From the NCBI GenBank assembly GCA_010015805.1, contig ML978124.1, positions 1,736,001 through 1,800,000 on the forward strand: a stretch of DNA of 64,000 nt, written 5' to 3'. How positions within the stretch are numbered: the stretch's first letter is position 1; every line of letters begins with the position of its first letter. Shown here piece after piece: positions 10,888 to 21,323 of the stretch. The DNA comes from Rhizodiscina lignyota. Lineage: Eukaryota; Ascomycota; Dothideomycetes; Aulographales; Rhizodiscinaceae. The position numbers were made by a program, and so were the translations under genes. The notes under the pieces were generated by a model. The model saw nothing but the letters and a program-made list of their open reading frames with translations, ran no database searches and was not told the DNA's origin.

Positions 10888-11763
10888 ATGGCCACCACGC
10901 GCACCGCTGATGTCATGACACCGGAGACGTATGAGCCTCCTCCCATTTCAGAAATCGAGCCGGAATTCATCGACGTCCGAGTGGGACCATCCAAGAAGTC
11001 CCATATTGTCCACAAGATACTCCTGTGTCTGTCCTCTCAGAATTTCGCAACTGCGTTGAACGGTGGCTTTGCCGGGAGAAAGAGCGAAACGCTGCACCTG
11101 CCCCATGTCTTGGAAGATGTCTTCAAAACCTACATGGACTGGTTATACCAGGGAAGACTGAAGGCGCGATATATTAAAACCGCCGAAGATGCCGAAGACG
11201 CCGTCGTTGATGATGCCGATGACGAAGATTCCGACGATGAAGAGGCCGACGCTGAATATGACAAAGAGTCTTGCATCGAGAAATTTAACGCCCTGCATGA
11301 CGTCTATATCTTTGCCGACCGGTATCTCATACCACAGCTGCAACGAGCCGCGATAGATCAGATAATCCTGATCTGTAAGCGGCCAAGCTTCGGGGACATC
11401 CGCAGTCTGTACGAGGCCGTGTCGCAGTCTTCCCCGCTCTGCCAATTCTATATAGATGCATGGGCACACGAAGGATGTCATGTGAAGGAGGGTGGACGTT
11501 ATATCCTCCCGTCCGAGTATAAGACCTTGCCCCAGGCGTTCGTGTTGGGGGTGTTCCTCGAGAGTGTTCAGAGGACGCATGATCAAATGGAGACATGGAA
11601 TGCAGAGAAGAAGGCAAATAAGCGGAAGAAGGGAAAAGAAGGCAAGAAAGTCAAAAGATATAACTTCCCTTGGGACGACCTCTGCAACTACCACGCGCAC
11701 GTCAGCAAGGAGCACAGAGAAGCTTGTACGGCTAAACGCAAAGCGGCAAAGGGAAAGAATTGA
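10888..11763 (+). CDS. BTB/POZ protein 4, intronless, acidic insert, CHHC subfamily
   Basis: A single exon of 291 aa beginning MATTRTADVMTPETYEPPPIS. In paralogues the intron falls right after this serine; here the reading continues directly into EIEPEFIDVRVG, so the intron is exactly absent. The BTB core is clear (HIVHKILLCLSSQNFATALNG, FKTYMDWLYQG, VYIFADRYLIPQLQRA). An acidic insert of about 30 residues (DDADDEDSDDEEADAEYD) sits between the DWLYQG segment and the following BTB helix, where other members have only a few residues. The C-terminus carries a lysine-rich stretch and CNYHAHVSKEHREAC with TAKR, the family signature. It has no damage. The acidic insert may serve as a flexible binding surface, which is inference. 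Confidence 0.88.
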   Translation: MATTRTADVMTPETYEPPPISEIEPEFIDVRVGPSKKSHIVHKILLCLSSQNFATALNGGFAGRKSETLHLPHVLEDVFKTYMDWLYQGRLKARYIKTAEDAEDAVVDDADDEDSDDEEADAEYDKESCIEKFNALHDVYIFADRYLIPQLQRAAIDQIILICKRPSFGDIRSLYEAVSQSSPLCQFYIDAWAHEGCHVKEGGRYILPSEYKTLPQAFVLGVFLESVQRTHDQMETWNAEKKANKRKKGKEGKKVKRYNFPWDDLCNYHAHVSKEHREACTAKRKAAKGKN

Positions 11764-12007
11764 GCTGGCTGGCGATGCTGATGACAACTGAGAAGGTATC
11801 TACTACCACCTTGAAAGCTTATGAAGAAGATTTTGATGGAAATCCAAGGGTCCATCGGATGAGTCAGGACTCAGGCGCGTCTTTCTTTCGGGCGGCGTTC
11901 TCTTTCTTTCGTCTGCTAACTTCGTCTGCTAACTTCGTAGGTCAGTCCGCGCGGCTTTGCAAGTGCATATATCAATGGAATTTAAAAAATTTAAACATGC
12001 CCCTAAC

Positions 12008-12780
12008 ATGGTAAAGGTGACGCCGGAGACATTCGAGACTCCTCTGATTTCGTGAGCTCCCTTAAAAATTATTCTTTCTCATCGAAGTCGATGGCCTAGC
12101 AGCATGCTGACTAGAGACAGGCCAATCGGGTTTAAAATAATCTATGTTAGAGTTGGGTATGCCGCAACGTCGTTCTCCGTCCACAAGTCGCTGCTCTGTC
12201 TCTCCTCTCATGAATTCTCGCGCGTATTGGACAGCGACTCGAGACAGCATGTAGTGCTTGAAGTAGCGGATGCCGAGGTGCGAGTGTTCAAGATGTACAT
12301 GGACTGGCTGTATCAAGGACAGCTACCAGCTCATAGAGTCGACATTCCCTTTGCGACGTCCTGGTTGCACCGTCTGCTCGACTTGTACATCTTTGCCACA
12401 GGGTATCGAATCTCGCAGCTTCAACGTGCCGTTATGGACCAGCTCGTAGGTAGTCGCAAGGTGCCTACTACGGATTCATCATCACAGCCTTCGGCGCTCT
12501 ACCAGCATCCTCGCCAGTGTGCAGATACTTAGTAGACATCTGGAGTTCAGGTGTTGATCCGCTGGACCGAATTTTTCCTCTGGAGATAGAACTTGAAAGC
12601 GAATTTCCAAAAGCGTTCCTCATTCAATTCTTCCGTGAGAAATCCCTGCATACGTGTTACACGGAGGGAAAGAAACCATGGGACGACTTGTGCAAGTATC
12701 ATGATCATAAAAATGAGGAGCAGAAACAAACGTGTCATGCTAAGCGCGGGCCTGCTGTCGCGCGAAAGGAGATGGCTTAG
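12008..12780 (+). pseudogene. BTB/POZ gene 5, probably broken by a frame change
   Basis: Exon 1 (12008-12051) codes MVKVTPETFETPLIS; a 69-nt intron (12052-12120, GTGAGC...ACAG) gives PIGFKIIYVRVG, aligning residue for residue with paralogues; an alternative acceptor 6 nt upstream is also in frame. The BTB core follows (FSVHKSLLCLSSHEF, MYMDWLYQG, LYIFATGYRISQLQRA). Around 12470-12486, in a TCA-repeat stretch, the frame slips by one base: the paralogue-like text (FGALPASSPVCRYLVDIW) and the C-terminal CKYHDHKNEEQKQTC then HAKR continue in another frame to 12780. No GT-AG intron I tried repairs this. The core also has FATGY where others read FADRY. A five-codon upstream ORF at 11997-12014 overlaps the start codon. 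It is either a young pseudogene or an assembly error. Confidence 0.7.
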
Positions 12781-13982
12781 AAAGACTGCATATTTACGTT
12801 GCAGCTTTCGAATGAGGAAACAACGGACAAAGGAGCACGACAAGAACAATGCTTTGTAATGGAAGTTGCTTTGATGAGACGTGGTACAATTGCTTGTCGG
12901 TTTGCATTGTGCTGGGATCTAGTTTCTTCAACCTGGATACTTCACTTTCCTGAGCACAGCATCGGAAGAGTAGCGTGGTAGTGCAAGAGTAGCGTTTTGA
13001 CGTTGTGCGACGACGGCACTGACTTATGCCGAGACTGCTTGCTGATCTGCAATGAACTGGACGTCCGAAGAGTGGTGCGAGAATCGCATCTCGATTCTTT
13101 GCAGTCAAGGCCCTGGTTCGTGCTGAGACGGCGCGGCATAACGAATTGGTTGGCTTGCGTTGAAAAGAATCAAGCATCGGCGGAATTTGGAGGAATTTTC
13201 TTTTCGTCAGCAATCTTTCGGAATCCGAAGAGGATATCAACTTACACAAAGACTTTCGCTTCTGTTGCAGTGATTGCACGAGAGAGCTAACGTCACGGGA
13301 GAGAAATCGGAAAGATGGAACATTTTGAAGCTCTTGATATCCCTACTTTCACTGATACCCTTACGACTGCTTCTAGCAGCTGTCAACAATCTCCATGTCT
13401 CTCCTCCATGCCCATATTTCCTCCTCGTCCAACCGATCCTCAGACATAAAGGAAAGCTCTGATCGCAAAAGTCTGATTGCAAAGTTTTGATCTCTCCAAC
13501 TCGACGTCCGTAGACTGACCCACCACTCCCGCCTCTAAAGCACACCACACGACTCATCCCCTTGTCCTCCACCATCTTCTTCGCTAAGACCTGATGCTCA
13601 AAGAGCGAATGCACGCACCCCACTGCCACCATCAAGGAAACTCATACAAGAAAGCGAGTGAACGTGAAAATATTACAAGTTGAATAAAGGCAAACCACGC
13701 TGTGAAAAAGCCCCTCACTGGCCCACAATGAAGCAGGGAGGGGTATGCAAGAGACCGCTATAGAAAACACTCTGTGTGAAGCGAGAGTAGAGAAGGGAGA
13801 AATGACGGCCGTGAGGTTCCCAGTGCAGTTTCATGTCCAATAGACGAGCAGCTCTCAGGCCCGTCCAGGCCAGACTACGAAGGAAATAGAAACCGAGTAG
13901 ACGCATTGAACGCGCGTGTGTAGCGTTTCCCTTTCCCCACCCATGTGCAAAAGCAAAAACGCCGGATATCAAAACCAACCCT
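12781..13982. other. Spacer between the BTB cluster and the membrane protein gene
   Basis: No supported gene. Frames up to 161 codons on the minus strand lack recognisable domains. The last 300 bases would be the 3' region of the minus-strand gene starting at 15140. Confidence 0.4.
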
Positions 13983-15140
13983 TTAGAAATTCTGCGCAAT
14001 TCCTGAATTGCCCTGTCCCGGTCTCACGCGCGGCTCCTCGATCCTCGTATTCCTCCGTGCGGTGACGTCTCTGACGATGGGCTGTGGCGCACCATACGCA
14101 CCGTTGTCGTACGGTCCGGCTTGATAGTCGCCGTACTGGTCGCCATAGCCATCACCTACGGGAATTGGAGCGTCGGCAGAGTGGTGTGAGTGGTCTCCCG
14201 CAGAGTATGAAGATGATGCGTTCGAAGGACCGCGTCGAATGTCGCGGCCAGCTCCAGCCACTGGCGCGGCACCAAGAGCGCCGATACCATCTGATTCCAT
14301 GGTTTCGCGACGAGTCTGCATGAGTGGATCGCTGGAATGACCGTCTGTCATGGTAGGTGATCCAGGTGAATGATATCCACCAGGTTGACTTGTCGTATCG
14401 CTGACTCCACCTGCCATACCACCAGAGAGCGTCGTCGACGCTTTACGATTGCTCGCCGTCGCCGTCGTGCCACCCCATCCTCTATACCCTGATGAGTCTT
14501 CCGTCATTGCTGCGCCTGTAGCAGCGCCCATAGCAGGCAAGGTGGGGTCGTGATTCGGGTTGTAGCCGTAGTCCTCCATTTCCTTACGCCTCTGCTCTTC
14601 TTCATTCTTCCGATGCTTGCGCTTGCGCCAGAACCAGATGCCGGCGATGACGAGGAGGGCGACTACGACGACGGGAATGACCACGGCGATAGCGGTTGTG
14701 GCGGCTACAGAGAGGCCGCCGCCGCCGCTGGATTTGCTGCCTTTATCTCCAGGTTGAAGTGCAGCGGCAGCGGATGTTGATGATGCAGCGGATGAAGAGG
14801 AAGATGTGCTGCTGTGAGAGGTAGGAACAGTATTAGACTGTGAGAAGGTTTGTGTGACAACTACCGTTTGTGACTCGCTGGGTTGGCCGCTAGAGGCGGA
14901 TTTTGTGACGACGGACGTGACGAGCACGGTTGAGGGTGGGAGTGAGGACGCGGTCTGGGTAGATATCGCGCTTGAAGTGGGCGGCGGCGTCGAAGAAGTG
15001 GGAGGAGGAGTGGAGCTGGACAGAGGGGTGCTAGAGCTCGATATTATAGAAGAGGAGGTAAGGATCGATGAGCTGCTCGACAACGGTGTCGACGACGATA
15101 CTTCGCGTTTCAGGTTAGCGAAAAACAGTGCAACGTCCAT
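13983..15140 (-). CDS. Ser/Thr-rich single-pass membrane protein (Mid2-like architecture)
   Basis: From the ATG at 15140 the protein has 385 aa: a 110-residue Ser/Thr/Pro-rich ectodomain (repeats such as SSSTPPPTSS), a Gly-rich hinge, one transmembrane helix (AIAVVIPVVVVALLVIAGIWFW) followed by the stop-transfer run RKRKHRK, and a cytosolic tail rich in Gly, Ser and Tyr. This is the architecture of fungal Mid2/Wsc-type cell-wall sensors and related proteins of unknown role. The frame is open up to 15515, but that part is Pro/Ser-rich without a signal peptide. A GTATGT...CTAG intron at 15145-15186 would end four bases above the ATG and supports 15140 as the true start. No signal peptide is visible from this start either, so the helix may itself act as signal-anchor. 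Tail phosphorylation is plausible but not shown. Confidence 0.68.
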   Translation of the reverse strand: MDVALFFANLKREVSSSTPLSSSSSILTSSSIISSSSTPLSSSTPPPTSSTPPPTSSAISTQTASSLPPSTVLVTSVVTKSASSGQPSESQTVVVTQTFSQSNTVPTSHSSTSSSSSAASSTSAAAALQPGDKGSKSSGGGGLSVAATTAIAVVIPVVVVALLVIAGIWFWRKRKHRKNEEEQRRKEMEDYGYNPNHDPTLPAMGAATGAAMTEDSSGYRGWGGTTATASNRKASTTLSGGMAGGVSDTTSQPGGYHSPGSPTMTDGHSSDPLMQTRRETMESDGIGALGAAPVAGAGRDIRRGPSNASSSYSAGDHSHHSADAPIPVGDGYGDQYGDYQAGPYDNGAYGAPQPIVRDVTARRNTRIEEPRVRPGQGNSGIAQNF

Positions 15141-17643
15141 CTTGCTAGAGATGCTGGATGATGGAGAATTGAAGGGCAGGACATACTTGTTGAGTTCGAC
15201 ATGATGGGCAGCAGTAGAATTCCTGAGTGGTTCGAATGGCAAAGTCGAGGAATGTGCTGGTGCGCGTCCGGCTAGTTGGGCGAAGGCTGGCGTGCGGCCG
15301 AGGCCGCTTCGAATAATGTGAGCGAGAGGCAGCTCCCAGGACCCGGCTGAAGGAGTTTGTTGATCGAGTTGTGCGCGAAAAGGGAGGGTAGAGATGTTCG
15401 CGCTGCGTGAGGTGGTGCGGATGTTTGGTGAGGGAGAGAGGGAGTGTGTGGTAGCTATTGGGTGAGTCGGGGCGGGTGAGAGTGGCCTTGGTGCGCTTCG
15501 GTGCCTCAAACCCAATCACAGGCGGTGACCTGCCAAGATTTGATCCTCGTAATCGAAACGTATTGGCCCACTCCGCGCGCTTTCGTGGCCGTGCCTCGCT
15601 TTCGCCCGCACGCAGGAGGCTCGCAGTCGCTGCAATTGTCGTCGGCGAGCAATTCACAGAGGTGAGGAGAAGAGGCCAGGCAAGGTGGAGATGGCGGCAC
15701 TGCAGGGCAGCTGGCGATCGCGTACGTTTCCTTCTTTTTGCCGTCAACGCATGCAGCGAATGGAGGCACGTCACCTACTGCACAACACCAGCGCCAGCCT
15801 TAACATTATTGCTATTGAGGCTGTGCTGCTGCCCTTCCTATTGGCGAGGATATTCATAGCATACGCTCCCCGATGGGTGCCGGTGGCACATGGAACGCAA
15901 ACACCATACCATCTCGAAAGTAACGCTCCTACGCGACACAATCATCGTCGCATTCAATTCAACTTGCCAATTCCTCGTTCGTGATCACCTGCTCTCGACA
16001 TCCGGGTTTCCGGCTTCCATGGATCGTTCCAAGGTTCTTCTTCACACTAAAGCCTGATGGGCCGAAATGAGGCCCGTATCCTCAGAACATGCAACCCCTG
16101 TCACAGCAACCCAAAAACCTTCCTGTTCAACGGGTAAAATTGACTATGATTTCATACAGCTCAATCTCGTATTTAAAACGCTCGATTGACGCTTGCTGGA
16201 ACGCCAGTGCCCGACTCGTTCAGTGAAATCGCCATCACGAGGTAGCATCGGTGCTTAGCAACGATGTAGGAGCTCACCGTAGCTCACGGTGCACCACCCG
16301 CTTACAATTGATGACACGGCTGGCCCTTCAGACTGTCTTGCCTCGTGCCCATCGGTGCGAAATCTACAGGATCAGTATTCCGAGTCTCCATTTGAGGCGG
16401 CCAGCGCCTCATCCTTTGCTCCTTTCTCCCTTCGCCTTCAGAATCGCCGACACTATCGAGTGTGGCAAGTCGCAGCACACTCGAGCATGTCTCGGCCTTC
16501 CAATATTTCGCCCTTTATCGATTTGCGCGTGCCTTTCGCGTCATGGCGCCGCTGCCGAGGCACGCTATCGCCTCCTTTAGAAAGAATAAGCCTTCTCTCG
16601 CGTGCTGGAAAGCCATTCCGTCAGCCACATCGGTTCCGGATTTTCAGCCTCACGATCTTCAGCTCCCCTTGGGACCGTAATGTAACTAGCCTCAAGGAGG
16701 GTATTGCCCACTTACTTGAGAGATATTTTGAGCACACTGTTCTTTACATCCTGTTCATAGAGGAATGAGACAAGAATACTCCCTACATGCATACCTTGAG
16801 AAGGCTTTTCTGCAATTGTTCTTTGTTAACCTTCTCATTCTCGTCATCTGTAGCCCCAAGGGGGCTGCATGTATGCAGTCTTCATCACTCTCACACGATA
16901 ATCTTAGTTCATCTCTATACTGGTATTCTCTAATTTGAAACGCAGTTGCATATTCCAGTTTATCATCTGAAATTTCCTTCTCGGTCTTTGATCTTATTTG
17001 GAGTTTAGACCTCTCCGTCAACCGCAATCCAGCCTTCCAAACTACGCCAGATCCTCGCCACCTGGTTTCGGAGTTCTACCTTTCGGTCCTTGGGGTTCAG
17101 CGGAAGGCTTGACTGTGGCCTGGAAAAGAACACAATTGACAAGGCGCAAGTTAAGGCTGAGGTCACAAATTTTGATGTACATCGCGGCCTCCGAAAATGA
17201 TGAACAGAGAGCTGAACTGAGAACTCGAGAGTATTTGAACCAACCCAACGTACTGAGTAAAAGCAGACTTATGCCCATAGAACGGCATCATATCCACTAA
17301 TATCTATGACGCCGCCCTCTCGTCGTACGTCAAAACCCACCTATGGCCTCTCGGTGAATCTCAAATACCTCCGATTTAATAGAGCTCGAAATATGCTCTT
17401 CAATCGCTTCGCCATTCATCATACTATGGATATAATGAAGTCCAATGAATTCAAAATACTTCCGCTCTGCGCCGTTTTGGGGAAATCTCCCTGGCTGCTC
17501 TTATCATTTAGTGTACTTATTGGAGCCTTGTAGGAGGCCAAGTCGACCTGTTCCTCTTGACATGAGGCTGGCTGCTCACATATGCCGAAACATACGAAAT
17601 TGGATAGCCAACATCTTTTTACGATGCTCTTCTAATTATACCA
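15141..17643. other. Gene-poor 2.5-kb spacer
   Basis: It begins with the leader and promoter of the membrane-protein gene (candidate 5' UTR intron at 15145-15186). Several overlapping frames of 100-160 codons occur between 15450 and 16770 on both strands; none has a domain or a codon pattern that convinces me. 16780-17640 is A+T-richer with stops in all frames. Confidence 0.4.
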
Positions 17644-18913
17644 TTACAGAGACTGGAAAATTCTACGCCTTTGTTCCCGACTGTAATCAGAGGACCCAGC
17701 GTTCTCCCACGATCCATAATCAATCATATCCATATTCGTATGCGTAACGGGTACGACCTGCAAATCTTGGATCTGTCTCAATTTATCCATTGCTTCTCTC
17801 CGTCTCTGTTCGCCGAGAGCCTGCGTAGAATTCTGCCACCTTTTTCCGATTATTTCAGGCGCCTCTTCACAGTACTTGTCTAGTGCTGCGATCACCAGGC
17901 GGAAGTTCTGAGATGTGTGATCCTCGAACTGGCACATACCCGCATGGTCCGCATCGAGTCCAGACCTCTCCGTGTCATCGAAATCAGGCGCTGCACTCTC
18001 CTTCTCTACTACGTAGTCCTTTTTGTACCCAAGCTCTGTCTTTCTTTGCTCCCAGAAAAAGAATATCGAGAAATGCTTCATAAGAGGAATGAAATGATCG
18101 GTTATGTTCTGCAGCGTTTCGGACTCCGATTCAAGGGCTTTAACCAGGTTTGAGTCGAATTGGCCGACCAATTTAGGGACGGCAGCTGACGCTATTTTCT
18201 GAAGCATAGCTAGCTGCTGCGCTTTCGATGTACCTCGATGCGGTGTTCCGAAGAAGAGGATGCCGTATGTGCAGGTGAATATCGAGTGGAGATTCTCCAA
18301 TCTTGCGGATTGTCTGCTACTGGAATATGCAAGAGCCTGGAAAGAAACATTGTTAGCTAGTTGGTTATTACTATCTAGGCAGAGATGTCGTTCGTCGCAA
18401 GGACACGGTCATGTCGCCCCACGCACCCTTTTGACGATGATCCCTCCCAGGGAGTGGCATAGGAAGATGATGGGCTTGTCCTGCCTTCGCTCGAGCTAGA
18501 GTCTGCGATAAGTATATCCCTTATCAGCTCTGAGGGGAGATGGGCATACCCTTCGGTCGGCACATAGCTGAGCGACAAGAGTCTGAGCATGATGGTGGAT
18601 GCGGTCCGATGATGGCATCCTCCCCTTAAAGGACGAGATACTGGCGTTGTAACCCCATACCAATACTCGAGCATTGGTGATGTACCTGGGCAGGAAGTCG
18701 GGATGGTGCAACCAGCAAACGTCGTTCTTCTTCGAGGTCCACGTTTTGAGCGCCTCTCCGGTTAGGCCGTGTACAGCAACGATGCTTGTGAAGAAATATT
18801 AGCAACTCCACCAGTTTGCAGTAGCATGAGAGTACTCACTCTACATCTGGATTGGAATCTGCAGGTCTGTACACCTCTCTGATACCGAAAATTGAATCGT
18901 CTGATGGAGCCAT
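17644..18913 (-). CDS. Stand-alone alpha/beta-hydrolase, STAND N-terminal type
   Basis: Four exons, 18840-18913, 18550-18784, 18427-18495 and 17644-18336, give 356 aa. Introns are 55, 54 and 90 nt with GTGAGT, GTATGC and GTGCGT donors. Text reads DIVAVHGLTGEALKTWTS, VLVWGYNAS, then PIIFLCHSLGGIIVKRAL with the nucleophile serine in CHSLGG, YGILFFGTPHRG, and a late DADHAGMCQF that may hold the catalytic histidine. This is the lipase/esterase-like domain that usually sits at the N-terminus of fungal NB-ARC or NACHT proteins. Here the protein stops about 60 residues after the domain, with no nucleotide-binding part. The first intron lies at D|IVAVHG in phase 2, identical to the STAND gene at 21781, and both first exons are 74 nt. 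It could be a truncated STAND gene or a genuine single-domain hydrolase. Confidence 0.82.
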
Positions 18914-19484
18914 GAAAGATGTAGTCTAGTAAGCTCAAGAACAAACCAAGTCGAAAAGCACAATTGGACTCGGAGAGACAGCAATACTGGGACGTTATCA
19001 ACTGATTTATTTTCTCAGCCTTGCGTGAAGGAAGCGCCCTCTTTTGCATATTTGAAGTGGCTGTGCCCAAAGGCAACAACAGTCCATTCTCCAATCACGA
19101 CCATCTGGATGAAGCATTCAAGGCTAGAAAGGAAACAGGTCGAGAGCCTGCCAATAGCGTTGAAGCAAACTAGCACGTTTCGAGTTCCACGGGACAGAAA
19201 GCGTAGTGCATCAACGTTGCGACCAAACTGTGCTGTGCCGCATCCCTCATTTCCGCGCTAAAGCTCGTCGTCCTTGGTCACTGTTTGCAATATGATAGGA
19301 CTGTGTTTGAGCTGCAGGTTTCTGTATCCCCTGACTTAATTCACAAAACATGCTAGTAATTATCGCATGTTTCCCATCTATTCAAAGTTTGCCAAGATGG
19401 TTTCTGATTGCGCCATGAGCGGCCTCCGAAGGCCAGGAGGGCGACTTGCTCTATTCTATGATAGTCCGCTCTGCATTAACGACA
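18914..19484. other. Spacer between the hydrolase and the P450 gene
   Basis: No gene seen. It contains the promoter of the minus-strand hydrolase and the 3' end of the minus-strand P450. Confidence 0.4.
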
Positions 19485-21323
19485 TTACTTTCTAACAGCG
19501 GCTCTGCAGCCATCAGCACTTGAAAGCACGAGTGTCAGCCGCTGTCTTTCCGTCCCCACGGGCTCTACAAGTTCTCCTTCGGCTATTTCTATGGTTGGGA
19601 AGGCTTGAAGGAGCCGTACAACTGTATAATAGACCTCCATGAGCGCAAAATCTTCACCAAGGCATTGCCTCGGTCCTCCACTGAACGGGAAATAGGCCCA
19701 ACCAACGTCCTTCATTTCGCCTGTTTCCCAGCGCTCAGGTCGGAAGATATCCGCATCAGATCCGTAAATATTTTTCTTCCTCGAGTTTACGTATTGTGAG
19801 TAGACCACCAGTTCCCCCTTCCTGACTAGCATTGGGCTGTTTCCATCGGGACCGCCCCCTGTAGGAAGGATTGTGGTTTTCACAGCTTCGCGGTTGTTTA
19901 GCGGTACTGGAGGATAGAGGCGAAGACCTGAGAGGCACTCAAGACGTTAGCAAGATTTTGGCAGCAAAGACACTCAACGGCGCATACTCTCTTTTACCAC
20001 GCAGATAAGGAATGGCATCTTTCTGAGCTGCTCACGAGTGGGATGCTGGGATCCCTTCATTACAGATGCGACCTCCTTGCGCAGACGTACCAATGCTTGT
20101 GGGTGCCGAACAAGCAACCGACTAATTACAGTATGTTAGCTGCCTACCAGTGAGAATCAACTGTATCGACTTACAAGGTCCATGACAGACAACATGCCGT
20201 GGTATCCCTCCCGGCTAACAGTACGTTAAGCAGCTGGTCTCGAAGAGCAGTATCGGATGCCGACTCTTTTGCAACCTGGTCAATGAACCAGGACGAGGGG
20301 TGCGTTGAAGACTCTTTCTCCTCCAACTTTCTTGTCTTGATGTACCGTTCGACGAATCGATGAACTCGGGCGCACGCATTTCGAAAATCTCGAGGGTTAT
20401 AGAAAAAATGGAACGGAGCAATACGGAAGCGCTTTGCCAGGCCCTCTTGAGCCATGTTGAAACTCTCTGCGAACTCTCTGTTCTCGGCATCCTGATCAAT
20501 ACCAGCTCTGAGGCTGTATACGGACTGGCCAAAGAGTAGTGCCGTGGTCGTATCTAGTGTGAGGTTGAAAAAGAGTGGTTGAAGGTCGACAGTGCCATCG
20601 ACGGGCATGCAGGCAATGAGGTTGTCAACATGCTCTGCGAAGTGGTCCAGATTTTGATACTGGATCCGCATGAACTGTTTCCGCAGGAGTTCTCTGGAGT
20701 GCTTCCATGCAGCACCTTCCTGGGTGAAAATTCCATTACCGAGTAGTGGAGCGAAAACGTCAGGTCGGCAGCCGAATCCATAATCTAGCATGGAACCATT
20801 AATTCTACATGTTCAGGAGCTTGGGGGAACGGCAGTAGACTCTCTGATACCGCCAATTCCGTGGTCGCTGATCGTCTGGACTTGCCTTTGAAGTTCGTCG
20901 CCAGTATCGCTTCGACATTTCTTGGATGGAGAATGTGGAAAGCGCGAGGGCCAACCAACAGATACTGATAAAGGTTGTTGCGAGGCTCGTAATCCTTCGC
21001 GATGGAGCATAGGAAAGCTAGGAGGCGACCGTCGGCATTGGACTCCCAAAGCTCTTTTATCCTATCGATACCGAAAGGCCATCGCTTCGGTAACTCAGGA
21101 GGCAGCTGGCATCCATGCTGTCGACCGAAGGCGCGATCAGCCTGATCAACATTAGTGAGAGGTTTTCGAAGTACCGGAGGGTTCTGACTCGATAATCAAG
21201 ATATTGTTTGGAGGCTACAAGAATGATACGCCCCGCGAGGCATATCAAGATAACGAGAAGCAAAGTACGAGCGGCTGAGATTTCAAATATTGCTTGTTTG
21301 TATGTAGCCCAAAAATCTGTCAT
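19485..21323 (-). CDS. Cytochrome P450, CYP52-like
   Basis: Five exons, 21189-21323, 20886-21141, 20175-20784, 19988-20121 and 19485-19927, give 525 aa, the usual length. An N-terminal membrane anchor ([15 protein letters not shown]) is followed by [20 protein letters not shown], typical of the CYP52 group. Helix I is AGRDTTA; the ExxR motif is split by an intron and reads [16 protein letters not shown] when joined; the haem loop is [15 protein letters not shown] with the cysteine ligand. CYP52-type enzymes hydroxylate the omega end of alkanes and fatty acids on the endoplasmic reticulum; the substrate here is inferred only from this resemblance. The second intron (20785-20885) is GC-AG, with AAAG|GCAAGT. 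The first intron's donor (GTCAGA) is the least certain junction. It is transcribed away from the NB-ARC-TPR gene, 457 bases distant. Confidence 0.88.

Noticed and set aside
12446-12487. A 42-nt GTAGGT...ACAG intron to rescue BTB gene 5
   Set aside because: It removes a whole number of codons and so leads back to the same stop-bearing frame; it does not reach the C-terminal frame.
13237-13635. 132-codon minus-strand frame
   Set aside because: No similarity to any family I know, and its Ser/Cys/Arg mix looks non-coding.
14854-15204. 116-codon plus-strand frame
   Set aside because: Antisense shadow of the Ser/Thr-rich membrane protein.
16289-16768. 159-codon plus-strand frame
   Set aside because: Overlaps equally long frames in other phases; no domain.
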